Part shown: positions 50,693 to 60,647 of the stretch, in pieces
Layout: every line of letters starts with the position of its first letter
Position numbering within the stretch: position 1 is the first letter of the stretch
Source of the DNA: Nocardioides faecalis
GTDB lineage: Bacteria > Actinomycetota > Actinomycetes > Propionibacteriales > Nocardioidaceae
Direction: 5' to 3'
Assembly: GCF_018388425.1 (NCBI RefSeq)
Contig: NZ_CP074406.1
Location: 3,224,001-3,288,000 of the forward strand
DNA: 64,000 bases
Notes under the pieces: generated by a model
Seen by the model: the letters and a program-made list of their open reading frames with translations, nothing else
What the model was told of the DNA's origin: nothing
Databases searched by the model: none
Made by a program: the position numbers and the translations under genes

Positions 50693-52837
50693 GTGGCCGC
50701 CCGCACCCCGACGCTTCCCACGACCGACCCGCGCCCCAGCGAACCCGCGGCGCCGCGCATCAGCCCGGCGGTCGTGGTCACCACGTTGTCGCTGTGCGGC
50801 ATCGTGGTCTCGCTGCAGCAGACCCTGCTGCTGCCGCTGCTGCCGAAGCTGCCGGACTACCTGGACACCACCGCGGACAGCGCCTCCTGGCTGGTCACCG
50901 CGACCCTGCTCAGCGGCGCGGTCGCCACCCCGACGGTCTCCCGGCTGGCCGACATGTACGGCAAGCGCCGGATGATGGCGATCACCCTGGCGATCACCGT
51001 CATCGGCTCGCTGCTCGGCGCGCTCAGCACGGCACTGCCGCTGCTGATCGCGGCCCGGGCGCTGCAAGGCGTGGGCATGGCGGTGGTGCCGGTCGGCATC
51101 GCGATGATGCGCGACGAGCTGCCGCGCGAGCGGGTCCCGCTCGGCGTGGCCCTGATGAGCGCGACCCTGGCGATCGGCGCCGGCGCCGGGCTGCCGCTGT
51201 CCGGGCTGATCGCCGAGCACCTCGACTGGCACGCGATCTTCTGGGTGACCGGATCCGTGGGCAGCGCGCTGCTGGTGGCGGCGATGGTGCTGCTGCCGGA
51301 GTCCCCGGTACGCACCCGCGGCACCTTCGACCTGCGCGGCGCGCTCCTGCTCACGGCCGCCCTCACCGCGATCCTGCTGGCACTGTCCAAGGGCGCGCAG
51401 TGGGGGTGGAGCTCGCCGATCACCCTCGGGCTGGCCGTCGGTGGCATCGCCGTGCTCGCGGTCTGGATCCCGCTCGAGCTGCGCACCCCGAGCCCGCTGG
51501 TCGACGTACGGGTCGCCGCACGGCCGGCAGTGCTCATCGTCAACGTCGGCTCGGTGCTCGCCGGGTTCGCGATGTTCACCAACATGCTGGTCACCACGCA
51601 GTTCCTGCAGGTGCCGAAGGCCAGCGGCTACGGCCTGGGCCTGGACGTCCTGCACACCGGGCTGTGGATGGTGCCCAACGCCGCGGCGTTCGGCCTGATG
51701 GCGCCGGTCTCGGCGTGGCTGACCCGTCGCGCCGGACCGCAGGTCACCCTGATCACCGGCGCGGGCATCATGGCGGCCGCCTACGCCGGCCGGGTGTTCT
51801 TCAGCGCCGACCTCGCCCAGGTGGTCATCGGCTCGGTCATCGTCGGCATCGGCACCGCGCTGGTCTACGGCGCGATGCCCACCCTGCTCATGCGCGCCGT
51901 ACCGGTCACCGAGACCGCCTCGGCCAACGGCCTCAACGTGCTGCTGCGCTCCCTGGGCACCTCGACCTCCAGCGCGGCCGCCGCCGCGATCACCGCCGCC
52001 TCGGTCATCACCGTGGCCGGGCAGACCTACCCCAGCCCGAGCGGGTTGCAGGTGATCCTCTGGCTGGCCTGCGCGGCCGCGCTCGGTACGACGCTGCTCG
52101 GCGTGCCGATGCTGCGGATGCGGGACTACGCCGTCGAGGGCGACCACACCCGCACCACCGGCGCCGGCCGCGCCGTGCTCGTGGTGCGCGGGCAGGTGCT
52201 CGACGCCGAGGCGCAGCCGATCCGCAGCGCCGTGGTCACCGTGCTGACCACCGACGGCGCGCCCGTGGACTGGGGCCAGGCCGACTCCGACGGCTGGTTC
52301 AACGCCGCCATCCCCGAGCCCGGCGACTACCTGGTGGTCACCACCGCGGACCGCTGGCAGCCGCGCTCGCGGGTGGTGCGCCTCGACAAGGGCCCGCTGC
52401 CACCGCTGGTGCTGCGCGAGCGACGCCGGCTGAGCGGCACCATCACCGACGGCGAGGACCGACCGGTGCCCGACGCGCTGGTGGTGCTGACCCGCCACTC
52501 CGGGGAGGCCGTGGGCAGCGTCCGCACCGACCACGAGGGACGCTACGAGATCTTCCGCCCGGCCAACGGCCGCTACGTGCTGACCGTGCTCTCCCCCGAC
52601 GGTGCCACCGGGGCGCGACCGGTGAGCGTGCTGGAGGCCGCCTTCGACGTGAACCTCGCCCTCGGCACCCCGCTGAACGTGTCCCCGCCGCCCGCCACCC
52701 GCCCCCGGTCCGAGCCGACGCCCGGGCCGGGCGCCGCGCCGGCGTCCGAGCCGGCGTCGGAGCCGGCGTCCGAGCCCGGGGCGGAGGTCCGCTCCGAACC
52801 CGAGCCGGGCACCCGCCAGCGCACACCGCAGCCGTGA
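50693..52837 (+). CDS. MFS exporter fused to two carboxypeptidase-regulatory-like domains
   Basis: A 714-residue protein. Residues 25-480 form a 14-helix MFS drug:H+ antiporter (EmrB/QacA type): SASWLVTATLLSGAVATPTV, RLADMYGKRRMM (motif A) and RALQGVGMAVVPVGIAMMRD (motif C region). Residues about 500-655 hold two beta-sandwich carboxypeptidase-regulatory-like repeats (VRGQVLDAEAQPIRSAVVTV and LSGTITDGEDRPVPDALVVL). A Pro/Glu/Ser tail follows. GTG 50693 has GAAAGG upstream. It overlaps the TetR gene by 4 nt. Confidence 0.88.
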   Translation: MAARTPTLPTTDPRPSEPAAPRISPAVVVTTLSLCGIVVSLQQTLLLPLLPKLPDYLDTTADSASWLVTATLLSGAVATPTVSRLADMYGKRRMMAITLAITVIGSLLGALSTALPLLIAARALQGVGMAVVPVGIAMMRDELPRERVPLGVALMSATLAIGAGAGLPLSGLIAEHLDWHAIFWVTGSVGSALLVAAMVLLPESPVRTRGTFDLRGALLLTAALTAILLALSKGAQWGWSSPITLGLAVGGIAVLAVWIPLELRTPSPLVDVRVAARPAVLIVNVGSVLAGFAMFTNMLVTTQFLQVPKASGYGLGLDVLHTGLWMVPNAAAFGLMAPVSAWLTRRAGPQVTLITGAGIMAAAYAGRVFFSADLAQVVIGSVIVGIGTALVYGAMPTLLMRAVPVTETASANGLNVLLRSLGTSTSSAAAAAITAASVITVAGQTYPSPSGLQVILWLACAAALGTTLLGVPMLRMRDYAVEGDHTRTTGAGRAVLVVRGQVLDAEAQPIRSAVVTVLTTDGAPVDWGQADSDGWFNAAIPEPGDYLVVTTADRWQPRSRVVRLDKGPLPPLVLRERRRLSGTITDGEDRPVPDALVVLTRHSGEAVGSVRTDHEGRYEIFRPANGRYVLTVLSPDGATGARPVSVLEAAFDVNLALGTPLNVSPPPATRPRSEPTPGPGAAPASEPASEPASEPGAEVRSEPEPGTRQRTPQP

Positions 52838-53370
52838 ACACCTCGGGCGACTCCCGGGCCGCGATCGACGAGGCGGCGCGTGCGCTGTTCGCCGTCCGCG
52901 GGTTCGACCAGGTCACCATCCGGGACATCGCCGCGGCCGCCGGGGTCTCCCCCGCGCTGGTGATGAAGCTGTGCGGCACCAAGCGCGAGCTGTTCCTGGC
53001 CACCGCCACCGTCACCGCACCTCCGCTGCCGCAGGTGCCCCGCGACCGGCTCGGTGCCGCGCTCGTGGACCAGCTGGTCGAGCGCCTCGAGCGCGAGGTG
53101 CCCGACCACCTGGCCCGCGCGGTGATGCTGCAGCTGACCGGACCGGAGCCCGACGAGGTCCGCACCCGCTTCCTCGCCGAGTACGTCGACCCGCTGGCCG
53201 CCGTGCTGGACGGGCCCCGGGCGCGGCTGCGCGCCGAGCTCGTGGTGGCCGCGCTCTCCGGGCTGGCCACCACGCTGCGGCTGTTCACCGCGCCGGAGGC
53301 GACCGGTGCGCTCGCGGAGGTGCGGGCCTCCTACGGCCGCGCGGTGCAGGTGCTCCTCGACGGCGACTGA
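52834..53370 (+). CDS. TetR-family regulator, copy 2
   Basis: A 178-residue TetR regulator; DNA-binding domain ARALFAVRGFDQVTIRDIAA then AAGVSPALVMKLCGTKREL, followed by a helical ligand domain. GTG overlaps the MFS stop (GTGA). It probably represses the MFS operon through the GGGGTGAAC dyad and responds to an exported compound or steroid. Confidence 0.88.
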   Translation: MNTSGDSRAAIDEAARALFAVRGFDQVTIRDIAAAAGVSPALVMKLCGTKRELFLATATVTAPPLPQVPRDRLGAALVDQLVERLEREVPDHLARAVMLQLTGPEPDEVRTRFLAEYVDPLAAVLDGPRARLRAELVVAALSGLATTLRLFTAPEATGALAEVRASYGRAVQVLLDGD

Positions 53371-53381
53371 CCGGCACGGGC

Positions 53382-53433
53382 CCGGCGCGGGCCGATGCGG
53401 TCCGGCGCGGGCCGATGCGGTCCGGCGCGGGCC
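53382..53433. repeat. 20-bp tandem repeat, 2.6 copies
   Basis: Unit CCGGCGCGGGCCGATGCGGT at 53382-53401 and 53402-53421, then a partial copy, in the gap between the TetR and acyl-CoA synthetase genes. Confidence 0.85.
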
Positions 53434-53457
53434 CCGGTCACCGGTCGCGGACCTGCC

Positions 53458-53463
53458 TAGGCT
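53458..53463 (+). promoter_or_regulatory. Leaderless -10 hexamer TAGGCT
   Basis: TAGGCT ends 6 nt before ATG 53470; no Shine-Dalgarno sequence. Confidence 0.5.
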
Positions 53464-53469
53464 GCACCC

Positions 53470-55128
53470 ATGACCCGCACCCAGCCCGCCGGCAGCGCCG
53501 CCGCCGCCCTCTCCGACAACCCGGCCGGCAGCCTCTCCGACAGCACCGCGCAGACCGTGGCCACGGCCCGCCAGCACGCGCTCGGCGACCTGCCGCGTCG
53601 TACCGCCCAGCGCGTCGGCGACAAGCTCGCGATCCGCGACGGCGACGTCACGCTGACCTTCGCCGAGCTCGAGGCGCACGTCGAGCGCACCGCCTCCGCG
53701 CTGGTGGCCGCCGGGTTCGTCAAGGGCGGCCGGCTGGCGCTGCTGAGCCACAACTGCTGGCAGTTCGCGGTGCTCAGCTTCGCCGCGGCCCGCGCCGGGC
53801 TGGTGCTGGTGCCGATCAACTTCATGCTGGGCGCCGACGAGATCGCGTTCATCCTCGACCACTCCGGCGCGAGCGGACTGGTCGCCGAGGACACGCTGGT
53901 GGCCGTCGCCGACGCCGCGATCGCCGCGGCGGCGAACCCGCAGGTGCGCACCAAGCAGGTCATCGATCTGGCCGGCACCGGTGGGACGCCGTCCGGCTGG
54001 GAGGACCTGAGTGGCTGGCTGCAGCACGAGGGCGCGCCCGTGGACGTGGCGGTCGGCGACGACGACCCGGTGCGGATGATGTTCACCTCCGGCACCGAGT
54101 CGCGGCCGAAGGGCGCGCTGCTGAGCAGCCGGGCGCTGATGTGGCAGTACGTCTCGTGCGTCATCGACGGGTCGATGAGCGCCGACGACGTCGAGCTGCA
54201 CACGCTGCCGCTGTACCACTGCGCGCAGCTGGACTGCTTCCTCGGCGTCGACGTCTACCTCGGCGCGAGCAGCATCATCCTGCCCGGTCCCGACCCGGCG
54301 ACGGTGCTGCGCACCATCGCCGAGCACCAGGTCACCAAGTTCTTCGCCCCGCCCACGGTGTGGATCTCCCTGCTGCGTCACCCCGACTTCGACACCACCG
54401 ACCTGTCCAGCCTGCGCAAGGGGTACTACGGCGCCTCGGCGATGCCGGTCGAGGTGCTGCGCGAGCTCGCCGAGCGGCTGCCCGACGTAGCGCTCTGGAA
54501 CTTCTACGGCCAGACCGAGATGTCGCCGGTCGCCACGATCCTGGGCCCCGAGGAGCAGCTGCCCTTCGCCGGCTCCGCGGGCCGGCCGGTGCTCAACGTG
54601 GAGACCCGCGTGGTCGACGACACCGACCAGCCGGTGCCCGCCGGCGTGGTCGGGGAGATCGTGCACCGCAGCCCGCACGCCACGCTCGGCTACTACCGCG
54701 ACGAGGCCAAGACCGCCGAGGCGTTCCGGGGCGGCTGGTTCCACTCCGGCGACCTGGGCTACCTGGACGAGACCGGTCACCTGTTCGTGGTGGACCGCAA
54801 GAAGGACATGATCAAGACCGGCGGGGAGAACGTCGCCAGCCGCGAGGTCGAGGAGGCGCTCTACACCCACCCCGACGTCGCCGAGGTCGCCGTGTTCGGC
54901 GTCAGCCACCCGCGCTGGGTGGAGGCGGTCGCCGCGGTCGTGGTGCCCCGCGTCGGGGCCATGCTGACCGCCGAGGACCTGATCGCGCACGCCCGCACCG
55001 TGCTGGCCGGCTACAAGGCGCCCAAGTACGTCGTCCTGGCCGAGGAGCTGCCGAAGAACCCCAGCGGCAAGATCCTCAAGCGTGAGCTGCGCGCCGCGCA
55101 CGCCGACCTCGCGGCGGGTGAGGCGTGA
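53470..55128 (+). CDS. Acyl-CoA synthetase (FadD family)
   Basis: A 552-residue AMP-forming ligase that activates carboxylic acids as CoA thioesters. Motifs: MFTSGTESRPKGALLS (P-loop), NFYGQTEMSPVATIL (A5), HSGDLGYLDETGHLFVVDRK (A7/A8) and KNPSGKILKREL with the adenylation Lys. In this cluster it probably activates a steroid side chain or a ring-remnant propionate (FadD3/FadD17-type), which is inference. The stop overlaps the crotonase ATG by 1 nt. Confidence 0.9.
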   Translation: MTRTQPAGSAAAALSDNPAGSLSDSTAQTVATARQHALGDLPRRTAQRVGDKLAIRDGDVTLTFAELEAHVERTASALVAAGFVKGGRLALLSHNCWQFAVLSFAAARAGLVLVPINFMLGADEIAFILDHSGASGLVAEDTLVAVADAAIAAAANPQVRTKQVIDLAGTGGTPSGWEDLSGWLQHEGAPVDVAVGDDDPVRMMFTSGTESRPKGALLSSRALMWQYVSCVIDGSMSADDVELHTLPLYHCAQLDCFLGVDVYLGASSIILPGPDPATVLRTIAEHQVTKFFAPPTVWISLLRHPDFDTTDLSSLRKGYYGASAMPVEVLRELAERLPDVALWNFYGQTEMSPVATILGPEEQLPFAGSAGRPVLNVETRVVDDTDQPVPAGVVGEIVHRSPHATLGYYRDEAKTAEAFRGGWFHSGDLGYLDETGHLFVVDRKKDMIKTGGENVASREVEEALYTHPDVAEVAVFGVSHPRWVEAVAAVVVPRVGAMLTAEDLIAHARTVLAGYKAPKYVVLAEELPKNPSGKILKRELRAAHADLAAGEA

Positions 55129-55877
55129 TGGGTGTCCTCGAGGTGACCCGCTCCGGCGGTGTCCTGCTGCTGAGGTTGAACCGGCCGGCGCAGCGCAACG
55201 CGCTGGACCGGGCGCTGACCGACGCGCTGTCCGCGGCGTTCGATGAGCTCGACGACGACCCGAGCCTGCACGTCGGCATCCTGGCCGCCAACGGCCCGGT
55301 CTTCTGCGCCGGCACCGACCTGCACGAGCCCGCCTCGCCGGCCACGGACCGCGGTGGGGAGTACGGCCTGGTCCGCCGGCGTCGTACGACGCCCCTGATC
55401 GCCGCGGTCGAGGGCGCCGCGCTGGGCGGTGGGCTGGAGGTGGTGCTGTCGTGCGACCTGGTGGTCGCCGGCGCCGAGGCCCGGTTCGGGCTGCCCGAGG
55501 TGGCGCGCGGCCTGGTCGCCACCTGCGGCGGCCTCTTCCGCACCCCCGACCGGGTGCCGCCGGTGATCGCCGCCGAGCTGGTGCTCACCGGCGACCCGAT
55601 CGCCGCGCACCGCGCCTACGAGGTCGGCATGATCAACCGGCTGGTGCCGGCCGGGCAGGCGTTGGACGCGGCCCGGGGGCTGGCGGAGCGGATCACCCGC
55701 AACTCCCCCGACGCGGTCTCCGCCTCCCTCGGCGCACTGGCCGATGCCCGCGGCCCGGCCGAGGCGGTCGGTTGGACCGCGACCGACAAGGCGATCGCGA
55801 CCGTCGTACGCTCCCCCGACCCGCTCGAGGGGGTCGCGGCGTTCTTCGAGAAGCGCCCGCCCCGCTGGGCCCGCTGA
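55128..55877 (+). CDS. Enoyl-CoA hydratase/isomerase (crotonase) family
   Basis: A 249-residue crotonase: NRPAQRNALDRALTDALSAA, oxyanion hole residues in FCAGTDLHEP and EGAALGGGLEVVLSCDLVVA, and LPEVARGLVATCGGLFRTPD with the catalytic Glu. It acts on CoA thioesters, probably those made by the preceding ligase. Coupled by TGATG. It ends the steroid island. Confidence 0.9.
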   Translation: MGVLEVTRSGGVLLLRLNRPAQRNALDRALTDALSAAFDELDDDPSLHVGILAANGPVFCAGTDLHEPASPATDRGGEYGLVRRRRTTPLIAAVEGAALGGGLEVVLSCDLVVAGAEARFGLPEVARGLVATCGGLFRTPDRVPPVIAAELVLTGDPIAAHRAYEVGMINRLVPAGQALDAARGLAERITRNSPDAVSASLGALADARGPAEAVGWTATDKAIATVVRSPDPLEGVAAFFEKRPPRWAR

Positions 55878-55881
55878 CGCT

Positions 55882-55943
55882 CCGCTTCCCAAGAGAATTT
55901 GTCGCGATTCCTGGAATTCTCGACAAATCCGCTTGGGAAGCGG
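55882..55943. repeat. 62-bp convergent palindrome, copy 5
   Basis: Occupies 62 of 72 bp between the crotonase and sugar-ABC ATPase genes. The inner stem pairs TTTGTCG with CGACAAA, whereas copy 1 pairs TTCGTCG with CGACGAA: a compensatory base-pair change. Confidence 0.9.
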
Positions 55944-55949
55944 TGCGTC

Positions 55950-57059
<1,110 letters not shown>

Positions 57060-57158
57060 GACTGCTCCTTCTCGCCCCGACCTCGACGTCGCGCTCGACG
57101 TCGCGGCTCACAAGCGGTGATCGCTGTCACAGTAGGTCACGTTTTCCACGCCGTCCAG

Positions 57159-57172
57159 TGGAAGCGCTCCCA
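57159..57172. promoter_or_regulatory. LacI-type operator TGGAAGCGCTCCCA
   Basis: Differs at one position from TGGGAGCGCTCCCA, the site of the cellobiose repressor CebR of streptomycetes. It lies between the divergent ATPase and binding-protein genes. Confidence 0.85.
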
Positions 57173-57259
57173 CCTGTCTCCCACGGCAGATCCGCCCGCC
57201 GTCGAGTCAACCCTTGACGCACGATGTGACGCATGTCATGGTGACGAGGCCGCACGCCA

Positions 57260-57273
57260 TGGAAGCGCTCTCA
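57260..57273. promoter_or_regulatory. LacI-type operator TGGAAGCGCTCTCA
   Basis: A second LacI-family dyad, 62 nt before the binding-protein GTG. TTGACG (57211-57216) upstream may be the -35 box of the operon, placing this operator downstream of the promoter. Confidence 0.85.
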
Positions 57274-57334
57274 CACCTCCAGGGCACACACCGAGCGGCA
57301 GGTCCGCCTCATCCGCGCAGCCAGGAGTGTCATC

Positions 57335-58681
57335 GTGAGCAACATCCACCCCCGATCGCGAGCGCGATCCGCCACCGCCGGCGCGAGCCGTGCCCGCCGC
57401 CGGTTCCGCACCGTGTTCGCCGGCACCGCCGTCGCCGCCCTCGTCCTCACCACCGCCGCGTGCGGTTCCGACGACGACCCCACCAAGTCCGCCGATCAGC
57501 AGAAGCTCGGCAAGGGCGAGACGCTGACCATCACCACCTTCGGCGAGTTCGGGTACGACGCGCTGATCGAGGAGTGGAACGCCGCGAACCCCGACAAGCA
57601 GGTCAAGCAGACCAAGGTCTCGCTGTGGGACGACTGGAAGAACGAGCTCAACACCAACCTGCAGGCCAACAGCGGCCTGCCGGACGTCGTGGCGATCGAG
57701 GGTGACTTCATCCCCGCGCTCGTCGCCGCCCCCGAGCGCTGGGTCGACCTGTCCTCGGAGGAGGTGAAGGGCCGCTGGCTCGACTTCAAGGAGAAGGCCG
57801 CGACCACCCCCGACGGCGCCCTGGTCGGCTACGCCACCGACGCCGGCCCGGAGGCGATCTGCTACCGCGCCGACCTGTTCGAGAAGGCCGGGCTGCCCAC
57901 CGACCGCGAGGAGGTGGCCGCGCTGATGGGCACCTGGGACGACTACTTCGCCCTCGGCGAGAAGTTCGTCGCGAAGGTCCCCGGCAGCGCCTGGTACGAC
58001 GCCTCGGGCTCCATCGCCCAGGCCATGCTGAACCAGGTCGAGTTCCCGTTCGAGAAGGCCGACAACACCGTCGACGTCGACAACCCCGAGCTCAAGGCCG
58101 TCTACGAGACCGTCGCGGGCCACACCGAGAAGCTCTCCACCAAGGCCGCGCAGTGGAGCGACGACTGGAGCGCGGGGTTCAAGAAGGACGGCTTCGCCAC
58201 CATCCCGTGCCCGGGCTGGATGCGCAGCAACATCCGCGACAACACCGGCGACCCCGCGCCCAAGGGCGTGAAGTGGGACATCGCCGACGTGTTCCCGGGC
58301 GGCGGCGGCAACTGGGGCGGCTCCTACCTCGCGGTGCCGAAGACCTCCAAGCACCAGGAGGAGGCCAAGGAGTTCGCCGCCTGGATCACCGCACCCGAGC
58401 AGCAGCTGAAGATCTTCTCCCTGACCGGCAACTTCCCCTCGCAGACCGAGGCGCTGGAGGACCCGGAGCTGCTCAAGGCCACGGACAAGTACTTCAACGG
58501 CGCACCGGCCGGTGAGATCTTCTCCAACCGTGCCGCGGCGATCGAGGTGCAGCCGTACCACGGCCCGCTGTACTCCGACATCCTCAGCAAGTTCCAGGAC
58601 GCCATCAACCGCGTCGACCAGGGCACCGACCCCGACGCCTCCTGGAAGAAGTTCACCGACGAGGTGGCGGCACTGCAGTGA
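57335..58681 (+). CDS. Carbohydrate ABC transporter substrate-binding lipoprotein (CebE-like)
   Basis: A 448-residue exported binding protein. The signal peptide (1-44, with an Arg-rich N-terminus) ends near VLTTAACG, so Cys45 is probably lipidated. The mature part is a family 1 extracellular solute-binding protein (LTITTFGEFGYDALIEEWNA, GYATDAGPEAICYRADLFEK and FPGGGGNWGGSYLAVPKTSK). AGGAG precedes GTG 57335. It starts a five-gene unit with overlapping stops and starts. Confidence 0.9.
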   Translation: MSNIHPRSRARSATAGASRARRRFRTVFAGTAVAALVLTTAACGSDDDPTKSADQQKLGKGETLTITTFGEFGYDALIEEWNAANPDKQVKQTKVSLWDDWKNELNTNLQANSGLPDVVAIEGDFIPALVAAPERWVDLSSEEVKGRWLDFKEKAATTPDGALVGYATDAGPEAICYRADLFEKAGLPTDREEVAALMGTWDDYFALGEKFVAKVPGSAWYDASGSIAQAMLNQVEFPFEKADNTVDVDNPELKAVYETVAGHTEKLSTKAAQWSDDWSAGFKKDGFATIPCPGWMRSNIRDNTGDPAPKGVKWDIADVFPGGGGNWGGSYLAVPKTSKHQEEAKEFAAWITAPEQQLKIFSLTGNFPSQTEALEDPELLKATDKYFNGAPAGEIFSNRAAAIEVQPYHGPLYSDILSKFQDAINRVDQGTDPDASWKKFTDEVAALQ

Positions 58682-59799
58682 GCACCCCGCCGTTCGCCTC
58701 CGCCGGGGACGCCGCCGCCACCGCGGCGTCCTCGGCGGGGCAGGACCACCCGGCCGGGCCCGGAGACCCCGGGCCCGGCCGGGCCGGCGGCTCCCCCACG
58801 GGCGGGCCGGACGGTCCGGACGGTCCGGGCGGTCCGGGTGGGCCGGCGGACGGGCGGGGCGTCGTCCGCGCCTCGGGCCGGCTGCTGCGTCGCCAGCGCC
58901 GCTCACGCTGGGACGTCAAGCTCAGCCCGTACCTCTACATCTCGCCGTTCTTCATCCTCTTCGCGCTCGTCGGGCTCTACCCGCTGCTCTACACCGGCTA
59001 CCTCTCGCTGTTCGACTGGAACCGGGCGTACTACGTGCGCGGCGACTTCGTCGGCCTGGAGAACTACCGCTTCGTGCTCAACGACCCGGTCTTCCTCAAG
59101 GCCCTGGTCAACACGTTCTCGATCTTCTTGATGTCCTCGGTGCCGCAGGTGATCGTCGCGGTCACCATCGCCGCGCTGCTCGACACCCGGCTGCGCGGGC
59201 GCACCTTCTGGCGGATGAGCGTGCTGCTGCCGTTCGTGGTCGCGCCGACGGCCGCCGTACTGATCTTCGGCAGCCTCTTCGCCGACCGCTACGGCCTGAT
59301 CAACCAGTTCCTGGAGTACATCGGCCTGGAGCCGATCCGCTGGCACGTCGAGCGGTGGTGGAGCCACCTCGCGATCGCCAGCATGGTGAACTGGCGCTGG
59401 ACCGGCTACAACGCGTTGATCTTCCTGGCCGCGATGCAGGCCGTGCCGCGCGACCTCTACGAGGCCGCCGCGCTCGACGGCGCCGGCCGCGTGCGGCAGT
59501 TCTTCTCGGTCACCTTGCCGATGATCCGCCCGACGATGATCTTCGTGATCATCACCAGCACCATCGGCGGGCTGCAGATCTTCACCGAGCCGCGACTCTT
59601 CGACGACACCCCGAACCGCGAGGGCGGCCCGGACCACCAGTACATGACCTCGACGCTCTACATCTACGTCAAGGGCATCGAGGACCAGTTCTACGGACGC
59701 GCCTCGGCCGCGGCCTGGCTGCTGTTCCTGGTCATCGTCACCATCGCGCTGCTCAACTTCGCGATCACCCGGTTCCTGACCCGCAGGAGTGCGGCATGA
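58678..59799 (+). CDS. Sugar ABC permease 1 (CebF/MalF-like)
   Basis: A 373-residue permease with an unusually long Gly/Pro-rich N-terminal tail (about 1-65) before six membrane helices starting LSPYLYISPFFILFALVGLY. The EAA-loop, contacting the ATPase, is DLYEAAALDGAGRVRQFFSV. GTG overlaps the binding-protein stop by 4 nt. The tail holds repeated GPDGPDGP-type tripeptides and has no evident function. Confidence 0.9.
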   Translation: MSTPPFASAGDAAATAASSAGQDHPAGPGDPGPGRAGGSPTGGPDGPDGPGGPGGPADGRGVVRASGRLLRRQRRSRWDVKLSPYLYISPFFILFALVGLYPLLYTGYLSLFDWNRAYYVRGDFVGLENYRFVLNDPVFLKALVNTFSIFLMSSVPQVIVAVTIAALLDTRLRGRTFWRMSVLLPFVVAPTAAVLIFGSLFADRYGLINQFLEYIGLEPIRWHVERWWSHLAIASMVNWRWTGYNALIFLAAMQAVPRDLYEAAALDGAGRVRQFFSVTLPMIRPTMIFVIITSTIGGLQIFTEPRLFDDTPNREGGPDHQYMTSTLYIYVKGIEDQFYGRASAAAWLLFLVIVTIALLNFAITRFLTRRSAA

Positions 59800-60647
59800 G
59801 TACGACGACCCGCACCGGGCGCACCGGCACCAACCCCGGCTTCCTCGTCTACGGCCTGCTGGTCGCGTTCGTGCTCGGCTCGGCGCTGCCGCTGTACTGG
59901 TCGTTCGTGATCGGCTCGCACACCAAGGGCGAGGCCAACAACTTCCCGCCGCCGCTGCTGCCGGGCGGGCACTTCCTGGCCAACGCCCGCCGGGTGCTGG
60001 ACACCGTGGAGTTCTGGTCCGCGATGCTCAACAGCGTCCTGGTCTCCGCGGCCTGCGCGGCCAGCGTGGTGTTCTTCTCCACCCTGGCCGGCTACGCCTT
60101 CGCCAAGCTGAAGTTCCGCGGCTCCAACGCGCTGATGGGCTTCGTGGTGATGACGATGGCGGTGCCCACCCAGCTGGCGATCGTGCCGCTGTTCATCCTG
60201 ATGCGCGACTACGGCCTGCTCGACACGCTGCTCGCGGTCGCGCTGCCCACGCTGGTCACCGCGTTCGGGGTGTTCTTCATGCGCCAGTACCTCGTCGACG
60301 CCGTACCCACCGAGCTCATCGAGGCCGCCCGGATGGACGGCTGCACGATGCTGCGCACGTTCTGGACGGTCGCGATCCCCGCGGCGCGTCCGGCGATGGC
60401 GATCCTGTTCCTGTTCACCTTCATGCAGGTGTGGACCGACTACATGTGGCCGCTGGTCGCGCTGCAGCAGACCGAGACGCTGCAGATCGCCCTCGACCGG
60501 CTCGCGCTGACCGGGCAGGGACAGACCACCGACTACGCCCTCGTCCTCGCCGGAGCCGGGATGTCGACCATCCCGCTGCTCCTGCTCTTCGTCCTCGCCG
60601 GGCGGCACCTCGTCGCCGGCATCATGCAAGGAGCCGTCAAGGGATGA
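59796..60647 (+). CDS. Sugar ABC permease 2 (CebG/MalG-like)
   Basis: A 283-residue permease with six membrane helices; EAA-loop ELIEAARMDGCTMLRTFWTV. AALG-type C-terminal helices end with AGRHLVAGIMQGAVKG, typical of MalG relatives. ATGA overlap with the preceding gene. It forms the transport channel with permease 1 and uses a MsiK-like ATPase. Confidence 0.92.
   Translation: MSTTTRTGRTGTNPGFLVYGLLVAFVLGSALPLYWSFVIGSHTKGEANNFPPPLLPGGHFLANARRVLDTVEFWSAMLNSVLVSAACAASVVFFSTLAGYAFAKLKFRGSNALMGFVVMTMAVPTQLAIVPLFILMRDYGLLDTLLAVALPTLVTAFGVFFMRQYLVDAVPTELIEAARMDGCTMLRTFWTVAIPAARPAMAILFLFTFMQVWTDYMWPLVALQQTETLQIALDRLALTGQGQTTDYALVLAGAGMSTIPLLLLFVLAGRHLVAGIMQGAVKG

Noticed and set aside
51000-53370. 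Very long open readings overlapping the MFS gene in other frames
   Set aside because: They follow from high third-position GC; the MFS frame has clear helices and motifs, and the other frames give Arg/Pro/Gly-rich low-complexity protein. Only the last 178 residues of one of them form a real TetR protein.
38312-55877. KstR/KstR2 operator sites in the steroid island
   Set aside because: No clear TnnAACnnGTTnnA or AnCAAGnnCTTGnT motif was found upstream of these genes; other dyads are present instead.
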